From Arsenophonus sp052174475 (GTDB lineage: Bacteria > Pseudomonadota > Gammaproteobacteria > Enterobacterales > Enterobacteriaceae): DNA of 64,000 nucleotides. A program made the translations under genes and the position numbers. Location: positions 124,001 to 188,000 of the forward strand of contig JBQMRO010000061.1 in the NCBI GenBank assembly GCA_052174475.1. Direction: 5' to 3'. This document shows positions 11,731-23,469 of the stretch, one piece after another; the first letter of the stretch is position 1, and every line of letters starts with the position of its first letter. Below the pieces are notes generated by a model. That model saw only the letters and a program-made list of their open reading frames with translations. It was not told where the DNA came from and made no database searches.

Positions 11731-12493
11731 TTAGAAAATATTAACAAGTGCTCCATTACTGTGGCATAAGCAATAAGATTACTACGATGAGCATTATACT
11801 CAGACTTAGGTGTACATATAAATAGTAAAAAGAATTACTATGATATAGGGTAAAAAAAACCCTTCCCTATCTTCAGTACAAGTAAGCGAAATAGTAACTT
11901 CGTTGTAATAATTTTTAACTAAAAAGTTTTTCATCTTATGAAGTCGCTTTTAGTAAATGAGTGACATACTTATCTCGATTATTAGCACTCTCTACAACTA
12001 ATTGTCGTCATTAATTGGCAGATAAATCATCAAAAACAGCTTACTAATACCACTCAGATAAGATCTGAGTATCGATTCACATTGAAAACCTTTATCAAAG
12101 ATTATTCATGCTTTAAACGTATAAGGTGATTCGTTGGCTATTTTAAAGCAGCATTTGCCTCTCAATAATCAATGCCTTTAATTTAGGGTGATTAAACTAA
12201 CAGATATAATACAGAACAATTCTGCCTACAAACAATGAGTTAATTAGATATTAACTATCAATTTAATTATCTACAATTACTTGTTTAATTAGTCAGTTAC
12301 GTAAAAAATTTTTTGCTAACTAAATGTAAGGTGAACGCTATCATGTCAGGTAAATCAATTGTTAGTGACTGACGATTAGTGCATTATTCAGTAATAGGTA
12401 GACCTATCGTTTGAAACGTAAGGCATGCAAATAAACTAAGTATATTCAAGCATATTTCATGGTATTATCGAGTATATAGCATCATGATTTCAT
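11731..12493 (-). pseudogene. menH: SHCHC synthase pseudogene
   Basis: The most decayed member of the operon, an alpha/beta hydrolase in life. It is placed by position between menD and menB and by two segments. One, near 11,930-12,060, reads FDDLSAN..RRQLVVESANNRDKYVTHLLKATS when frames are joined (E. coli has LRSNNNGATLAAMLEATS here). The other is the C-terminal end near 11,735-11,790, resembling HNAHR..PIAYATVMEHLL. The N-terminal half could not be read. The length fits a protein of about 250 residues. Confidence 0.72.
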
Positions 12494-12496
12494 CAT

Positions 12497-14150
12497 TTAT
12501 TTAACTAGCTGATTGAGTGTTTTTGCACCTTCATTACCGGGTAGTAACAACTCAATCATCAATGCTCTACCGCTCTATTGCCAATAATTGTTAATGGTAT
12601 CTTTCAACTGATGTAAATTTGACGATGAAGCGTAAGATAGACTAAAGATGTCCGCTGCGTGCTTAAATTGTAGATGATGAGGCATGCAATAAAAACGTTC
12701 TCTTTCCATTTCAAGAGTAGGTAGCATAGAGAATATCTGACCACCATTATTATTCACCGCAATCAACACCATAGGTGATACGCTAGTACGTAATAAATTT
12801 AGACTATTTAAGTCATAAAGCGCAGAAATATCGCCGATGATCCCTAACGTGGGTTTTGCATTAGCAGTTTGCAGATCTACTACCGTAGCAATTAAACCAT
12901 CAATCCCACTAGATCCACGATTGCTATAAATTGGGTAACTCAGTGGTAATTGAGCAAGGGAATCAATTAATCTGATAATAAAGCTATTACCAACAAAAGC
13001 TTACCCGTCTGTTGGTAATAATTGTACAAGTTGATGAGCAATAGCGGCTTCTGAAAATTTTTCTGCAAGCTGTTTACTGACACTACTATAAACATTGTTT
13101 ACAATTTCTATTAATGAATGTACCCATGGCAAAGCAGAGATGGCAGGATGCGCAATTAACCAGTTAGATACTGAACTAACTAATTACCTACCACGATGAT
13201 TAGTCGGATCTAAACGACCAGGAATACGATCAATAATCTAATATCCCTATGGTTGACATTGTGTTTGCCATTCTAATAAACGTATACTGGTTAAACTTGA
13301 GCCAAACTGAATGACTAACTGTACATTTTGAAAAATGTTTTTGCCGCTGTAACGGATAACCAGAGATCAGCGCATGGTAATGGTTGCCCAGTTTATGATA
13401 AAACATCACTAATAATTGGTCAGCCTAGTATTTCTGCCACGTGGCAACCTTTTCTCCCTCATCAGGTCGTAGTCTTCCCGCGATTACAAGACCTTTTTGT
13501 CGCTAAACATGCCAATCATTAGCTAATGCTAATGAACAGAATCTAGAACCTATCAACCATAGTCTAGAAGATTTCCACCAATTACTCAATGAATTTTGCC
13601 AATCAATATCTATTGATGTGTCATCATATAAAGGTTCAGCAAATGGATAATTGATATGCAAAACACCATGTAAAAGATTATCCATAGTGTTATCAATGAT
13701 ACTCACTAAATATTGTGCACTAATGTTTTGCGTTGGTGTGGGTAATGTTAATGTTTGCACTGGATGATCAGAAAAATAGCAGTTTGTCTAATCGCTTGAT
13801 TAGCGCCACAATCAATTAATTCAGACGGTCTATCAGCGGTTAAAAAAATGATATTTTCACCGGTTAAGCTTGCTTCTATTAAAGCAGTATATAAGTTAGC
13901 TACTGCACTACCAAAAGTGACAATAACCACCACTGGCTTACTAACAACAGCTTTCGCTAAACCTAAAGCAAAATAACCTAATCCATACTCATGATGGTGA
14001 GTATGACAAATTAATCTTGTATTTATTGCCGCTGATAATGTCAATGGTGTAGAACGAGAACCTGGTGCAATACAAACAATGACTCAATCCATGTCGTGTT
14101 AACGCTTCCAAAATGACTTCGGCCGATTGACGGTTTAAAATAAACGACAT
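12497..14150 (-). pseudogene. menD: SEPHCHC synthase (MenD) pseudogene
   Basis: MenD is the thiamine-diphosphate enzyme that adds 2-oxoglutarate to isochorismate. ATG at 14150: MSFILNRQSAEVILEALTRHGL, then after a frameshift LSAAINTRLICHTHHHEYGLGYFALGLAKA, PVVVIVTFGSAVANLYTALIEA, IIFLTADRPSELIDCGANQAI. Later pieces include LPTPTQNISAQYLVSIIDN, IGDISALYDLNSLNLLR, MVLIAVNNNGGQIFSMLPT (the ThDP/Mg region) and a C-terminal LLLPGNEGAKTLNQLVK ending in TAA at 12,497. Full length for the family (about 550 residues), but with several frameshifts and stops. Confidence 0.94.
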
Positions 14151-14265
14151 ACATTACTCAAAAGAACAATAAAAAATAAAATAATACTAATTATAAGTGA
14201 AATTATCTTATTTTCTTTATTCCAGTTCAATACACTAATGGAAAAATTATTTTTTGTTAAAAAAT

Positions 14266-15598
14266 TTAACAACAAAATATTTCGCTATTTATCAATGTTT
14301 GTAAACCTGCAGTCTTATTTTCAACTTCAAGCCATTCTTTCCACGGATCTGAATTATTAACAATCCCTACACCAGCATAAACCCGAATATGATTATTATT
14401 AATATGTACACAACGTAACGAAACAATAAATTTACTTTGATTTAATGATAAGTAGCCGGTACTGCCTGCGTGTATCAACCACGGAAATAGATTCATTTTG
14501 CTGTAAAAATGTTTGGCTATTTTCTTGGTACACCAACAACTGCAGCTGTTGGCTGTAAACGATACAAACAATCCTTATCACTGGCATGCCGCAACGTGAT
14601 ATGAACAAAACAACGCAAATGCTGGATTTTATGTAAAAAAATAATATTAACTGAGGAAACATCAATTTTTTCACAATTATTTTGCTATCTTTGACAAATA
14701 TCATCTACCACCAACAAATTTTCATACTGATTTTTATCATCATTCATTAACCAATCAGAATTAACTTTTCTGAGTATTGGATCTGATGAATTAACTACTA
14801 TGCTAGCTAATGCTTCTGTATAAAGCTGTTAAAATTTACGATAATAAAGTCGATCAGGGGTTGATGATAAAAGGTATGCTGAATGATTAAAAGAGATTAT
14901 AAAATGATAACATTAGAAATTAATTGCTTTACTGGCTGACAGTAGACTTGCCTCTATTTAACGGTTTTATTAATTCAATATCTGTTTGGCAGGCAAGCAT
15001 TACTTTATCCATAACCCCACTATTAATTAGTTGTACTGCCTGAGTGCTTAAATCCTGCCATTGTTAATATTCAGAAAGATGTTGAATTCGCTTAATACGC
15101 CTAATTAATAGGCGAAATAGGATTAACTGATTTCAATTTAGATAAAAATTACAAAGTATGCGGCAGATCTTGTTGACTAATAATATTGGTAGCTAATATC
15201 CACTTTCCCTAAGAATAATGAAACTCAATTCGAGGTAAAAATAAATAGCTATCATCACCAATATAATTAGCATAATATTCGTTATTAGGTAACGGCTGCC
15301 AGGCTGTCAATCCCCCAAATCCGTATGGTTGTTGTCTCTGTTTGTTGTTGTAAAAATTGTTCTACAGCGGCAATTTTGCTAAAATGTTTTACTTCACCGA
15401 GTAAAACCGCTTCTTCATACCCATCGCGATGATGCCAATAAAATTAAAGATAAAATTGTTGACTAGCTACCCAATCTAAAGCTGAAAATATGATGTCAAC
15501 GGGTAAAGGAAATTCATATCGTTACAGATTTTAGTATCGATTTATCTTTCAGATAAAAATTGATGAACACTTGCCATAAACTCAGTAATATTAATCAT
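14266..15598 (-). pseudogene. menF: Isochorismate synthase pseudogene
   Basis: MenF converts chorismate to isochorismate, the first committed step to menaquinone. Readable in order: MINITEFMASVHQFLSER, FDWVASQQFYLKFYWHHRDGYEEAVLLGE, FLPRIEFH, MDKVMLACQTDIEL (ancestral LDKVVLAR), DDKNQYENLLVVDDICQR, KIQHLRCF, LYRLQPTAAVVGVPR, and the C-terminal HAGSTGYLSLNQSKFIVSLR ... VYAGVGIVNNSDPWKEWLE. This is the chorismate-binding domain of about 430 residues. It contains numerous frameshifts and stops, and the highly conserved GSSPERL segment is not readable. First gene of the former operon. Confidence 0.93.
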
Positions 15599-16479
15599 TA
15601 TTACTATCCTCTTGATTTACTATTCAATAAATGTTTTATTAAATCAATTAGCTAACCTCGTATTTATTCTATTATTTGTATAATCAATAAACTATTTATT
15701 AATTTTTTACTGTTAATAACATTGATCCATAAAAACCCAGCGATATTAGTGTTTGGGGGTATATAACGTAACAAACAATCTAATAATCGAAGGACAAAAT
15801 ATTTGATATGCTCAAAAATACATAAAGGCAAGTTATTTGATACTAACTAATATATAGAGATAATTATCTTACTTCTTCTAAAGATATCATGAACTTAATT
15901 TTAAAACTGCTATCTTAGAATAGATAAGGTTACACTTTTAATAATTTTGTATTGAGGCGCTTCTTCGCACGTTTCTCTAAAAAACATATATATCGGAACT
16001 CCCGAAAGCAATGGATGGTTTTACGCGCCATATTAATCATATCAGGTATTCTCCTTGCTTTCCACCTCGCCTGATTGCGAAGCGTGCTTATTTCGTGATA
16101 TCACTCACCATTAAATTCATAAAATAATAAGTAATGCTGCCATATATATTCAAAATTACTGGCGATATACTAGATCTTAACATCCACACCGATTATCTGC
16201 AAAGGATTGCACCCATTTGCAACCTAATGATAAAGTAATCTTGTTAATTTTCAGTACATAACTGAATAGCTCATAACGCTAAGTTTTTATCGATGTCATC
16301 ATACAATAGAATCGATTAATATTCATATACTCATACCTCCCGTACCGATCACCACTTTTGTACTATCGTTAGAATTCAGGCCATATCTCACAGATGATTA
16401 TACCAGCCAACGCCTAACCTTTAGTGGGTATCCCATAAAAAATTTAACTAGAGTTTTATTTTATAGATAAAATTGTCAA
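15599..16479. other. Eroded spacer upstream of men operon
   Basis: Would have held the men promoter. No gene recognised. A patch at about 15,950-16,090 is clearly richer in G+C than its surroundings and contains gaggcgcttcttcgcacg and cgcctgattgcgaagcgtgc. I could not fold it into a tRNA or assign a protein to it, so it may be the least decayed part of a lost gene. Confidence 0.4.
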
Positions 16480-18870
16480 AAACTAACCTATTGACCTGAC
16501 GACCATGCAAAAACGAATCGTCATTAAGAATAGTCTCTTTGCAGAGACCAGTATAACATACAGACAATTAACAAGTTGTTAGACTTATTTGGTTAAACTT
16601 AAAACCTGTATAGACTCTATGCATCTATCAGTAAAAATCGACCATGTGACAATACGCCCTAGTCAGAAAAAAGAGGACGTTTTCTATTTCTAATAGAAAG
16701 TATGATTCGCATTTTAGTTTTAAGGCGTATTTACAGCCTGTCTGACAATCAGGTAGAATAACCAGCCTTCAAACAGAGTTAGGTTAAACGATTCTGTAGA
16801 CTGTTCCATGCCATTAATATCCATGAAAACTGTACAAAGTATGTAAAAGTTCTAAAACAGAATCGATGAATGGACTTTAAAGCTATTTTTGATGGTGTAA
16901 CTTTAAAACTTCTAAAAAAACTTTATAGCTTGTGGCAGATAAATCATCAATGCAACCTTCGTACTTGCTCCTAAGTAGTCCCTTAAAAAGGACGAAAAGA
17001 AACAACTCAATCAGGGAGGCGATACTTGCTCATTAAAAACTCAGCAAATAATGATAAAAAGATTTAGAGACAAATGGACTAAAAATACAGTAATAGCCAT
17101 TATGGCGGCTAAAAGCTTTTTGTAAATATAGATAAGAAGTATAAATTCATCAAAAAATAGAAATTTTAACAAATCCGCTATATGGTAACCAGGATATATT
17201 CCACTCTAATGCTTTCTAAATCTGCTCTTCATCCTTAAATTTGACCTTGTTTACTATTCATAATTAAGCCTAAAATTTTATTAGCCGGTTCCCCCTCTTT
17301 TTTAAGTAAGAGGGAAGTAGCTTAAATAATATTAAAGGGTTATTTTTATTTAAACCTCTTCGCATATCGGTTTTATAGCTTTAGTATCGCAAAATCCAAT
17401 TCAATCAGATTCAGTGTTCTTATGATGTTCAGTGCGTTGACTAGACGTTATAGAATGCAATCAGTTGTTTTTGATTATTCTCCAAGATCCTCATCGCTGG
17501 GAAGATACGCTGAAAACCTTTTCAATAAAATATCAAGGGATTTATTAGTGGCATCACAAACTTCTGCTAGCTAAACTTTCGCGCTTCAATCTTAACTTTA
17601 TGTACTGCATCCCTTTGTGGAGTAAAGGCAGTGCATTAGCTTTTTTGTACGATCAACAGCGTTTATCCTATATATTCGGGAATATCTTTTCTATTGCATC
17701 AATACTAAAAACATCCCGTCTCTCCTATAGAAAGCTTGGGATATACAATTAAACTGCCAGTTCGTTGGGCATTAAAATTAGGCTAAGTTTGCTTCTGACT
17801 ATTAATAAGCATATTCAACTGCAACGAGCTCCTTATGTTCATGCGCAGTGCCACCGATAATTAAGCAGCAGGTAAAGTCGATCACAGGATGCTTAACAAA
17901 ACGGTTTATGCCATCAGCACAAAAATAAACATTAGATATATCGCTTAAATCATGCAAGTATCCAATGTCTGCGTTCTTTAAAGCATTGGTGTTTCAATCC
18001 TGATAATACTGCAAGAAAGAAACAATGTTCTTTTCATCGAGAAGCGGATCAGGGGTTCTTAAAATTACTGGTTGAAGATGCCTAATAGGATACCCATGGT
18101 AGGAAACTCTTATCTTCAACATTTTAATCTCAACATTGCTAATATTAACCTTGTATGGTTGATTGTAGCACATAACCGTTACGGACGAGAACATATGAAT
18201 GGACTTGGCTCCTACATCAATAAAGTAACGTTCAGCATTTTATTGCAACCGTGGCTTTGAGTTTAGCTAAGCTTCAATAGCGGTGCTATAAATTACCTTA
18301 CAGTATTACGGATGATTTCATGCAAAGGATTACAGGTAATATCTAGTTTTGCAAGATACATTTAGAGTGGAATTTTTAATTGTACATCACTCCTGTTGTT
18401 GATATCATTAATAGAATTAATTATCAGCAAGATATGCCACCATCCATGAAATCTTATGCACAAAAAATGAGCATAACTAGAAAAATCGTCACTGATAGTG
18501 ACAACATTCACGACAGTCAACATTTCAATAGAGTCCTTGACAAGGATAAGATAAATTACAATATCAATACGATTGAGGCTATCTATCTAAAAAACTGAAA
18601 GTTTATAAATAGTAAACTATCGTAGGAGATATATTCAGCGTAAAGGACATAGAAACAAACCGTTATCAAGACTCAGCAAAAGGTATACACCACTAGATTA
18701 CAAACACTAGGACACGGGTTGAACATGAATTTACGGAGATAGAAGAAATGGATAGAAATTAATCCGTATCATTGGTGAGGTACTCCTTAGAATACCATTA
18801 AGATGTAGTCAGTAATTATTAATAAATCGTCGGCTATAATGCCGACTTGTTACAATGACACGGCCAAACA
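16480..18870 (+). mobile_element. IS5-family IS fossil split by an IS256 element
   Basis: Plus-strand transposase fossil in two parts, about 16,480-17,156 and 18,482-18,870. Part one reads, in shifting frames, LSDNQVE, LGLDI/M-PDSKTI-like residues, LIAWGRQIINATFVLAPRQS, KKDEKKQLNQGGD and DKKYKFIKK. Part two resumes exactly where expected: KIVTDSDNIHDSQHFNRVLD (ancestral YTVTDASVHDSQ), IQRKGHRNKPLS, ARVEHEF-like, IEEMDRN and a YNMRRLVT-like end. These are IS5-type motifs: the ATFVEAPRQ, VTDASVHDSQ and HRNKPL blocks. Dead by many stops. The outer ends are not defined. Confidence 0.85.
17157..18481 (-). mobile_element. IS256-family IS fossil (copy 2), inside IS5 fossil
   Basis: Minus strand, bounded by eroded gagttat-type inverted ends (left window end gaaattttaacaaatc, right end gcataacta). 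Recognisable by colinearity with the other copies: the aggatgaagagcag block near the C-terminal end, the GIRWVV-like and VEDGY region near 17,840 and the N-terminal MPK/KVR region near 18,110. Insertion lies between KYKFIKK and IVTDSD of the IS5 transposase, with aaaaatag on one side and agaaaaatc on the other, compatible with an 8-9 base target duplication. Confidence 0.83.
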
Positions 18871-19320
18871 GGAAGGAATAGTTTTTACCTTCATCTCATG
18901 CAAGCTGTATTCGGTCATCCGAATCCTATTGAACATAGGTTTTAGTGATGTCGAGGATGCAGGATGTATTGATGTGTTTCATTACTGATCTTAATTTAGT
19001 ATTCAACGACAGTTAGGTTAGGGAATATTCATTTTCATTTCATTAAATATTTTACAATGCAGACATTTAACTTTAATGTAAATCGCATCTGCTTTTTCCA
19101 ATAACCGGATGCGGTGATAACAAAAGCAATATATCTCTTGTAACATCTTTTAATACCCCTACTAAATCAATGAATATTATATTACATATTAAGCATTATG
19201 AATGTGATTAAGCCACTGTAATTGATGTTTTACTATTTATAGTGATTATTTGATCGTCAATATTGCTTACGTTTTATATTATAAAATAATAGCTAAACAG
19301 AATGATTTCACTATGCATAA
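18871..19320. other. Eroded spacer, nothing identified
   Basis: AT-rich and stop-dense between the end of the IS5 fossil and the left end of an IS1595 fossil. No protein fragment or RNA gene seen. Confidence 0.45.
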
Positions 19321-20764
19321 AGGACTATATACCAAAAATTGTTCGTAGAAATCCTCTATACTGTATGAAGAATTTTCACTACGACGGTTGCTATAAAAAT
19401 CAAACTGACATATAGATCAAGAGACTCTTTCTTCACTCTCTGTCAACATAGTCTTAACTACGCAAATTTTGTGGTAAAGTGTCGCATTCTGATATCATCC
19501 TGAGTGCCAGTTTGCCAAGTCTAATATGAGTGCGGACATTTTCCTGGACTTACCATTACCCGCTACGATAATTTCCGGCAAACGCCTCTGTTTTTAACGG
19601 CAATCTTCCTCCCTTTAGTCTATAATCGTACGGATAAGTCAGCATCAGTTAGTTTAACCGTATTCTTATACGGTCAGCTACTTCCAGCAAAGTGAGCTAT
19701 TTGGTTTTCTGGATATTGAACCAATCTTGCCTTAACCAACTGATGCTATTTTGTTACCATCACTTACAATAAATCATAATGGCATGATACTCTAGTTTTC
19801 TTTTAGCGGCAGCATGTTGATAAGTGGCAATGGTGGCTGTTGTGGTTATCTACCAAATACATTAATTTTCTCTTTTTTATTGGCATACGTATAGCAAAAA
19901 TCCTGATGCGATGGCTTATATAAGTTTAACAGACCATGTCAGTATCTATCTCTGCATAATAAATATGCAATAGCGTGGTAATCGGGTTAAGAACATTGAT
20001 CGGGATAGTCCATGTACATCTCAATCATTAGAATCGTATCACTAATTCTCCAGAAAGGTGCTCATGCTCATCGTAAAATCGTGAAATCATGCTAATTTAA
20101 TGTAAAATTATTAATTGAGGCTTCTTTTATGTATCACTTATTAGCCACATACACGGCACTCATTAACACCGATATAATAGTTGATGTCATAACTCTAATA
20201 GCCAAAAAATACTACCTATCAACCAGTAACCAATTGATAGTAAATAGAAAATTAAGTTCATAAATTGCTAAGGATGTTATTAATACGCACCCTGATAAGA
20301 AAAGCACAAAATGCGCAGGAAAGGAGGAGATAAAAGAAAAGAAAAAATCGCGATCTTAATTGCTAGAAATTAATAGAGTTACGCGAGCGATGAGATTTTT
20401 GAAGAGTTTAATGCAGAGTGTGTTATGTTAGCCGTTTTCTTAAACTAATTATTGATAAAGAGTCTATTTTTTGCTCGGATGGAGGTAAATGATATACAAA
20501 ATCTTTACAAAGAAACATGAATTTAGTCAGTATCGCATAAATAATGTTATTAACCGGAGATTTATTAGTAATAAAATTTACCGCATTTAAAATGTGAACA
20601 GTTATATAGGCCGATTAAAGATAGCTTAGTAGACTTCATGATGAAGTGGTCTTTATTTACCAAATTCCTCAGAATGAGGAAGATAGTTTTAAATCACAGC
20701 AATTAAATATAGATGTAATTATAAATTGCTCTACGAGCAAAGTAAAAATCTTTACCAAGATGCC
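19321..20764 (+). mobile_element. IS1595-family IS fossil (copy C) with replaced middle
   Basis: The left end (ggactatataccaaaaattg, then cctctatactgtatgaag) and the first 150 bases match the start of the other copies. From about 20,290 to 20,764 the C-terminal half matches them again (the ggaaaggaggagataaaag block, SDGGK-like, the tttgaag...catgatgaag region and the right end ctttaccaagatgcc). The stretch between, about 19,475-20,290, does not match any IS1595 copy and replaces roughly 400 bases of element. Dead. Confidence 0.72.
19475..20290. other. Unidentified 0.8 kb segment inside IS1595 copy C
   Basis: Not IS1595 sequence. The minus strand opens with MNLIFYLLSIGYWLIGSIF near 20,260 and contains scattered stretches such as YLVDNHNSHHCHLSTC near 19,830 and LTDADLSVRL near 19,640, all in broken frames. 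It could be a further inserted element or a displaced host gene. No family could be assigned. Confidence 0.35.
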
Positions 20765-22017
20765 TTATACAGGCATGATCAAGCTTCCTTACGGGAATAA
20801 GGATACCAGCTTGCTAAAGTTTTTTAGGAGTAACCCTGATCGCTTCAGTAATACTGTGTTCGTATTTTTTATAAAGGACGATCAATTATATTGTAGTGAA
20901 TTATATTTCTGGTTAGCTTGAATTGATAATTAATGCAACGTTAATCCTTTTGCAGGGGGGACTGCAGTCACAATATATGTTAGCGGCACATTTAGTTAAA
21001 CTTCATTTCTAATCATAATTAGATTATTCTAAAAATTATCTGTCTGAGCTATATCGGGTAAGTTACCTCTATCTGATAGAGGTTAGAATTAAAAAATATT
21101 TTGAATATTTTATGTTTCTTTTTGAAAAAATCCATCTTGTTTAATCATTAAACACAATAAGTTATCAGAATAGAAATAAAAAATATATTAACTATCGTAC
21201 TTCTTTTTTCAGCGCTAGAAAAGAAATATTTTTATATAAATTTCAGTTATTATAGAATGGAAGAAAGCTATATATCAGGCAACAGAAGATTAAGAAGTAC
21301 ACGATTCTACGTTTAATAATTATTTTTATAGCAGGTGGTGTTAAGTACACGTTTAAACATAACTAGAAAATACCTGAAAAAAAATCAGTATTTCTTGAGT
21401 AGCTCATTAATGAGTTTAGTAAAGAACCAGAGTTACCAAAGAACAATAATCTATTGTATAATCAGTTAGAAGCTCTTAATTCCATTAAGAGTACGCTGGA
21501 AGGTATTATAACGAGAAACCTAAATAAATTTTTTAGGTAAATGTAAGAGATCATATATCTTCTAGGGTAACATAATCCTATAACTAAGCCTTACTTGAAC
21601 TAATGGAAGATAAAAACACGTTACTTTATGGATTGAGTTGATGTCACAAGAAAAATTTAAAGAGATTTAATCTAAAATTGAAATCAGTTTTAGAAAAACT
21701 ATCTTAAAAGTAGAGTAGTCTTGATGCTAACATCCAGAGCAGCAAGCTAAAATAAGCCTTGGCTCAGTTAAAATTTTTTAAATGTAATTAAATAATATTA
21801 AAACCTATTTGTAGTAGTATTAAACATTTATTTCTAGATGAAGAATTGTTTGTTTTTACATATTGGTATTAAATTATAAAATTATTTCCAATCTCAAGAA
21901 TCTAATGAGGAGATCTCAGTAATTATCCCGTAAGTATTAATAAATTATCTCTCTAAAAAATTTTAGTGTTATCGAAGATTAATTGAAAAACTTTATCATC
22001 GTTAAACTCTTATAAAA
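20765..22017. other. Eroded spacer before IS256 copy 3
   Basis: Holds the tail of a 91-codon open frame (20,646-20,921) whose first half is IS1595 sequence in a shifted frame, so I do not call it a gene. Near 21,390-21,530 a plus-strand stretch reads LINEFSKEPELPKNNNLLYNQLEALNSIKSTLEGIITRNL. This is protein-like in composition but unrecognised, and is probably part of a dead gene. Confidence 0.4.
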
Positions 22018-23413
22018 GAGTTATGCTTATTTCTGGTGTATATGCTTTTATAGATGCTAGCGTATCCTATTGATTAATTTCATGGATGATTTCAATTTTA
22101 GAAAAATGATATGGCATTAAAGTTTAGCTTACAGGTATTTATAAAACTAGATATTACTCCTTGCATAAACGGATCCGTAAGTCTGATAGATATCTTATAG
22201 ACAACACCGTTTATGGTAAGATCTAAGGAGATACTGCTGCGATAACGTGCTGAACGCTGACTTGTTGATAGACATCTCAAACTCGTTTCATCCGTAACAA
22301 TTATTTAATTTACCATAGCGAACCATACAAAATCGTACTTGTGCATGTTGAGATTAAAATAACTAAGGTCAGAGGGGGATTGCAACGGCAACGGAATATC
22401 CTTCAACATCTTCTTGCTGCCTTATCTAAAGTTGACAAAAGCGGCGAAAAGTTGCTAATCATGGCTTGGTAATTATGAAGCATAGTCACCTGTGATTTTT
22501 ATAAAACCATGACTCGCTTTTCAGCGAAAAATACATGATTTATCTTGTCAAATGCTATCAGCAGACTGAAATAACAATGACTTGAATAGCATTGGTAATG
22601 GTGTCTACGTGATTTAGCGATATATGTTACGTTCATTTTTTAGCCGATGACATATACTGGCCTGTCAGGCAAGTTAATTATCTTTGCCTGCTGCTTAATT
22701 ATTGACGATACTGCATATGGATGCAAGGAGAGAGATCCGTTCGAAGAGGATCATTGAAAATGAGAAGCGAACTGGGCCTAACTTTTCAATGGCTGGTTAG
22801 TGTGTAGCTTAACCGCATCTAGAAGCTTTCTGTGGAAGATGGTTCCATTAGTTTTGGAATGCAATGGCAAAGATATTTCAGGCATTCAGCATAAATGCTG
22901 TTGAGTACATAAAATAGTTAATCTGCTAACTTCACTCCCCAAAGGCATCCAATCAAAAGTTAAAGATGAGCTGGTAGAGCTTTTGACTAGTAAAGAGTCG
23001 CGATGTCGATAATAAAGCTCTTGATATTTTGTTGACAAGATTATCTCAACGAAGTTTTATCTTGCTAACAATAAAAGAAGTTAAGAAAAGATCGAGAAGA
23101 CCTTACTGGTATTCTACGGCTTCCTGTTAGCGCGTTGGATGTCATAAAAACAATGAATTTAATTAAATCGGTTTTTATGAGAGTTAAGGCTATGAGCCTG
23201 ACGTAAAAAGCACTGCAGTTAGAAAAATAACCCTTTCAATACTATTTAAGCTGCTCCCTGTCTGCTTATAAAATCTGAACGCTGCTAAAGGATTTAGATC
23301 TATTTAACCCTTAGTGGTAAATTTAATCCAATTTAAGGATCTAGAACAGATTTATGAAGCATTAGAGTGGAATCGTAGCCTGACCATTAATACAACAGAT
23401 TTGTTAATAACTT
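22018..23413 (+). mobile_element. IS256-family IS fossil (copy 3)
   Basis: Left end gagttatgcttatttctggtgt, right end agatttgttaataact. About 1.4 kb. Decayed transposase on the plus strand with a recognisable VEDGY-like region near 22,740, ELGLTFQW and a LECNGKDI-like FW(N/E) region near 22,850, a KSSIKSKVKDEL segment at 22,950, then FYGFLLARWMS near 23,120 (ancestral FYAFPSVHWAS). Ends 56 bases from the tyrA stop codon. Confidence 0.84.
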
Positions 23414-23469
23414 TAGTTTCTATAAAAAACCGGCTGTATAAGAAGCTTTAAAAGCATAATAACAATAAA

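Noticed and set aside
20646..20921. 91-codon plus-strand frame
   Set aside because: Its first half is the C-terminal end of IS1595 copy C read in a shifted frame, so the open frame is accidental.
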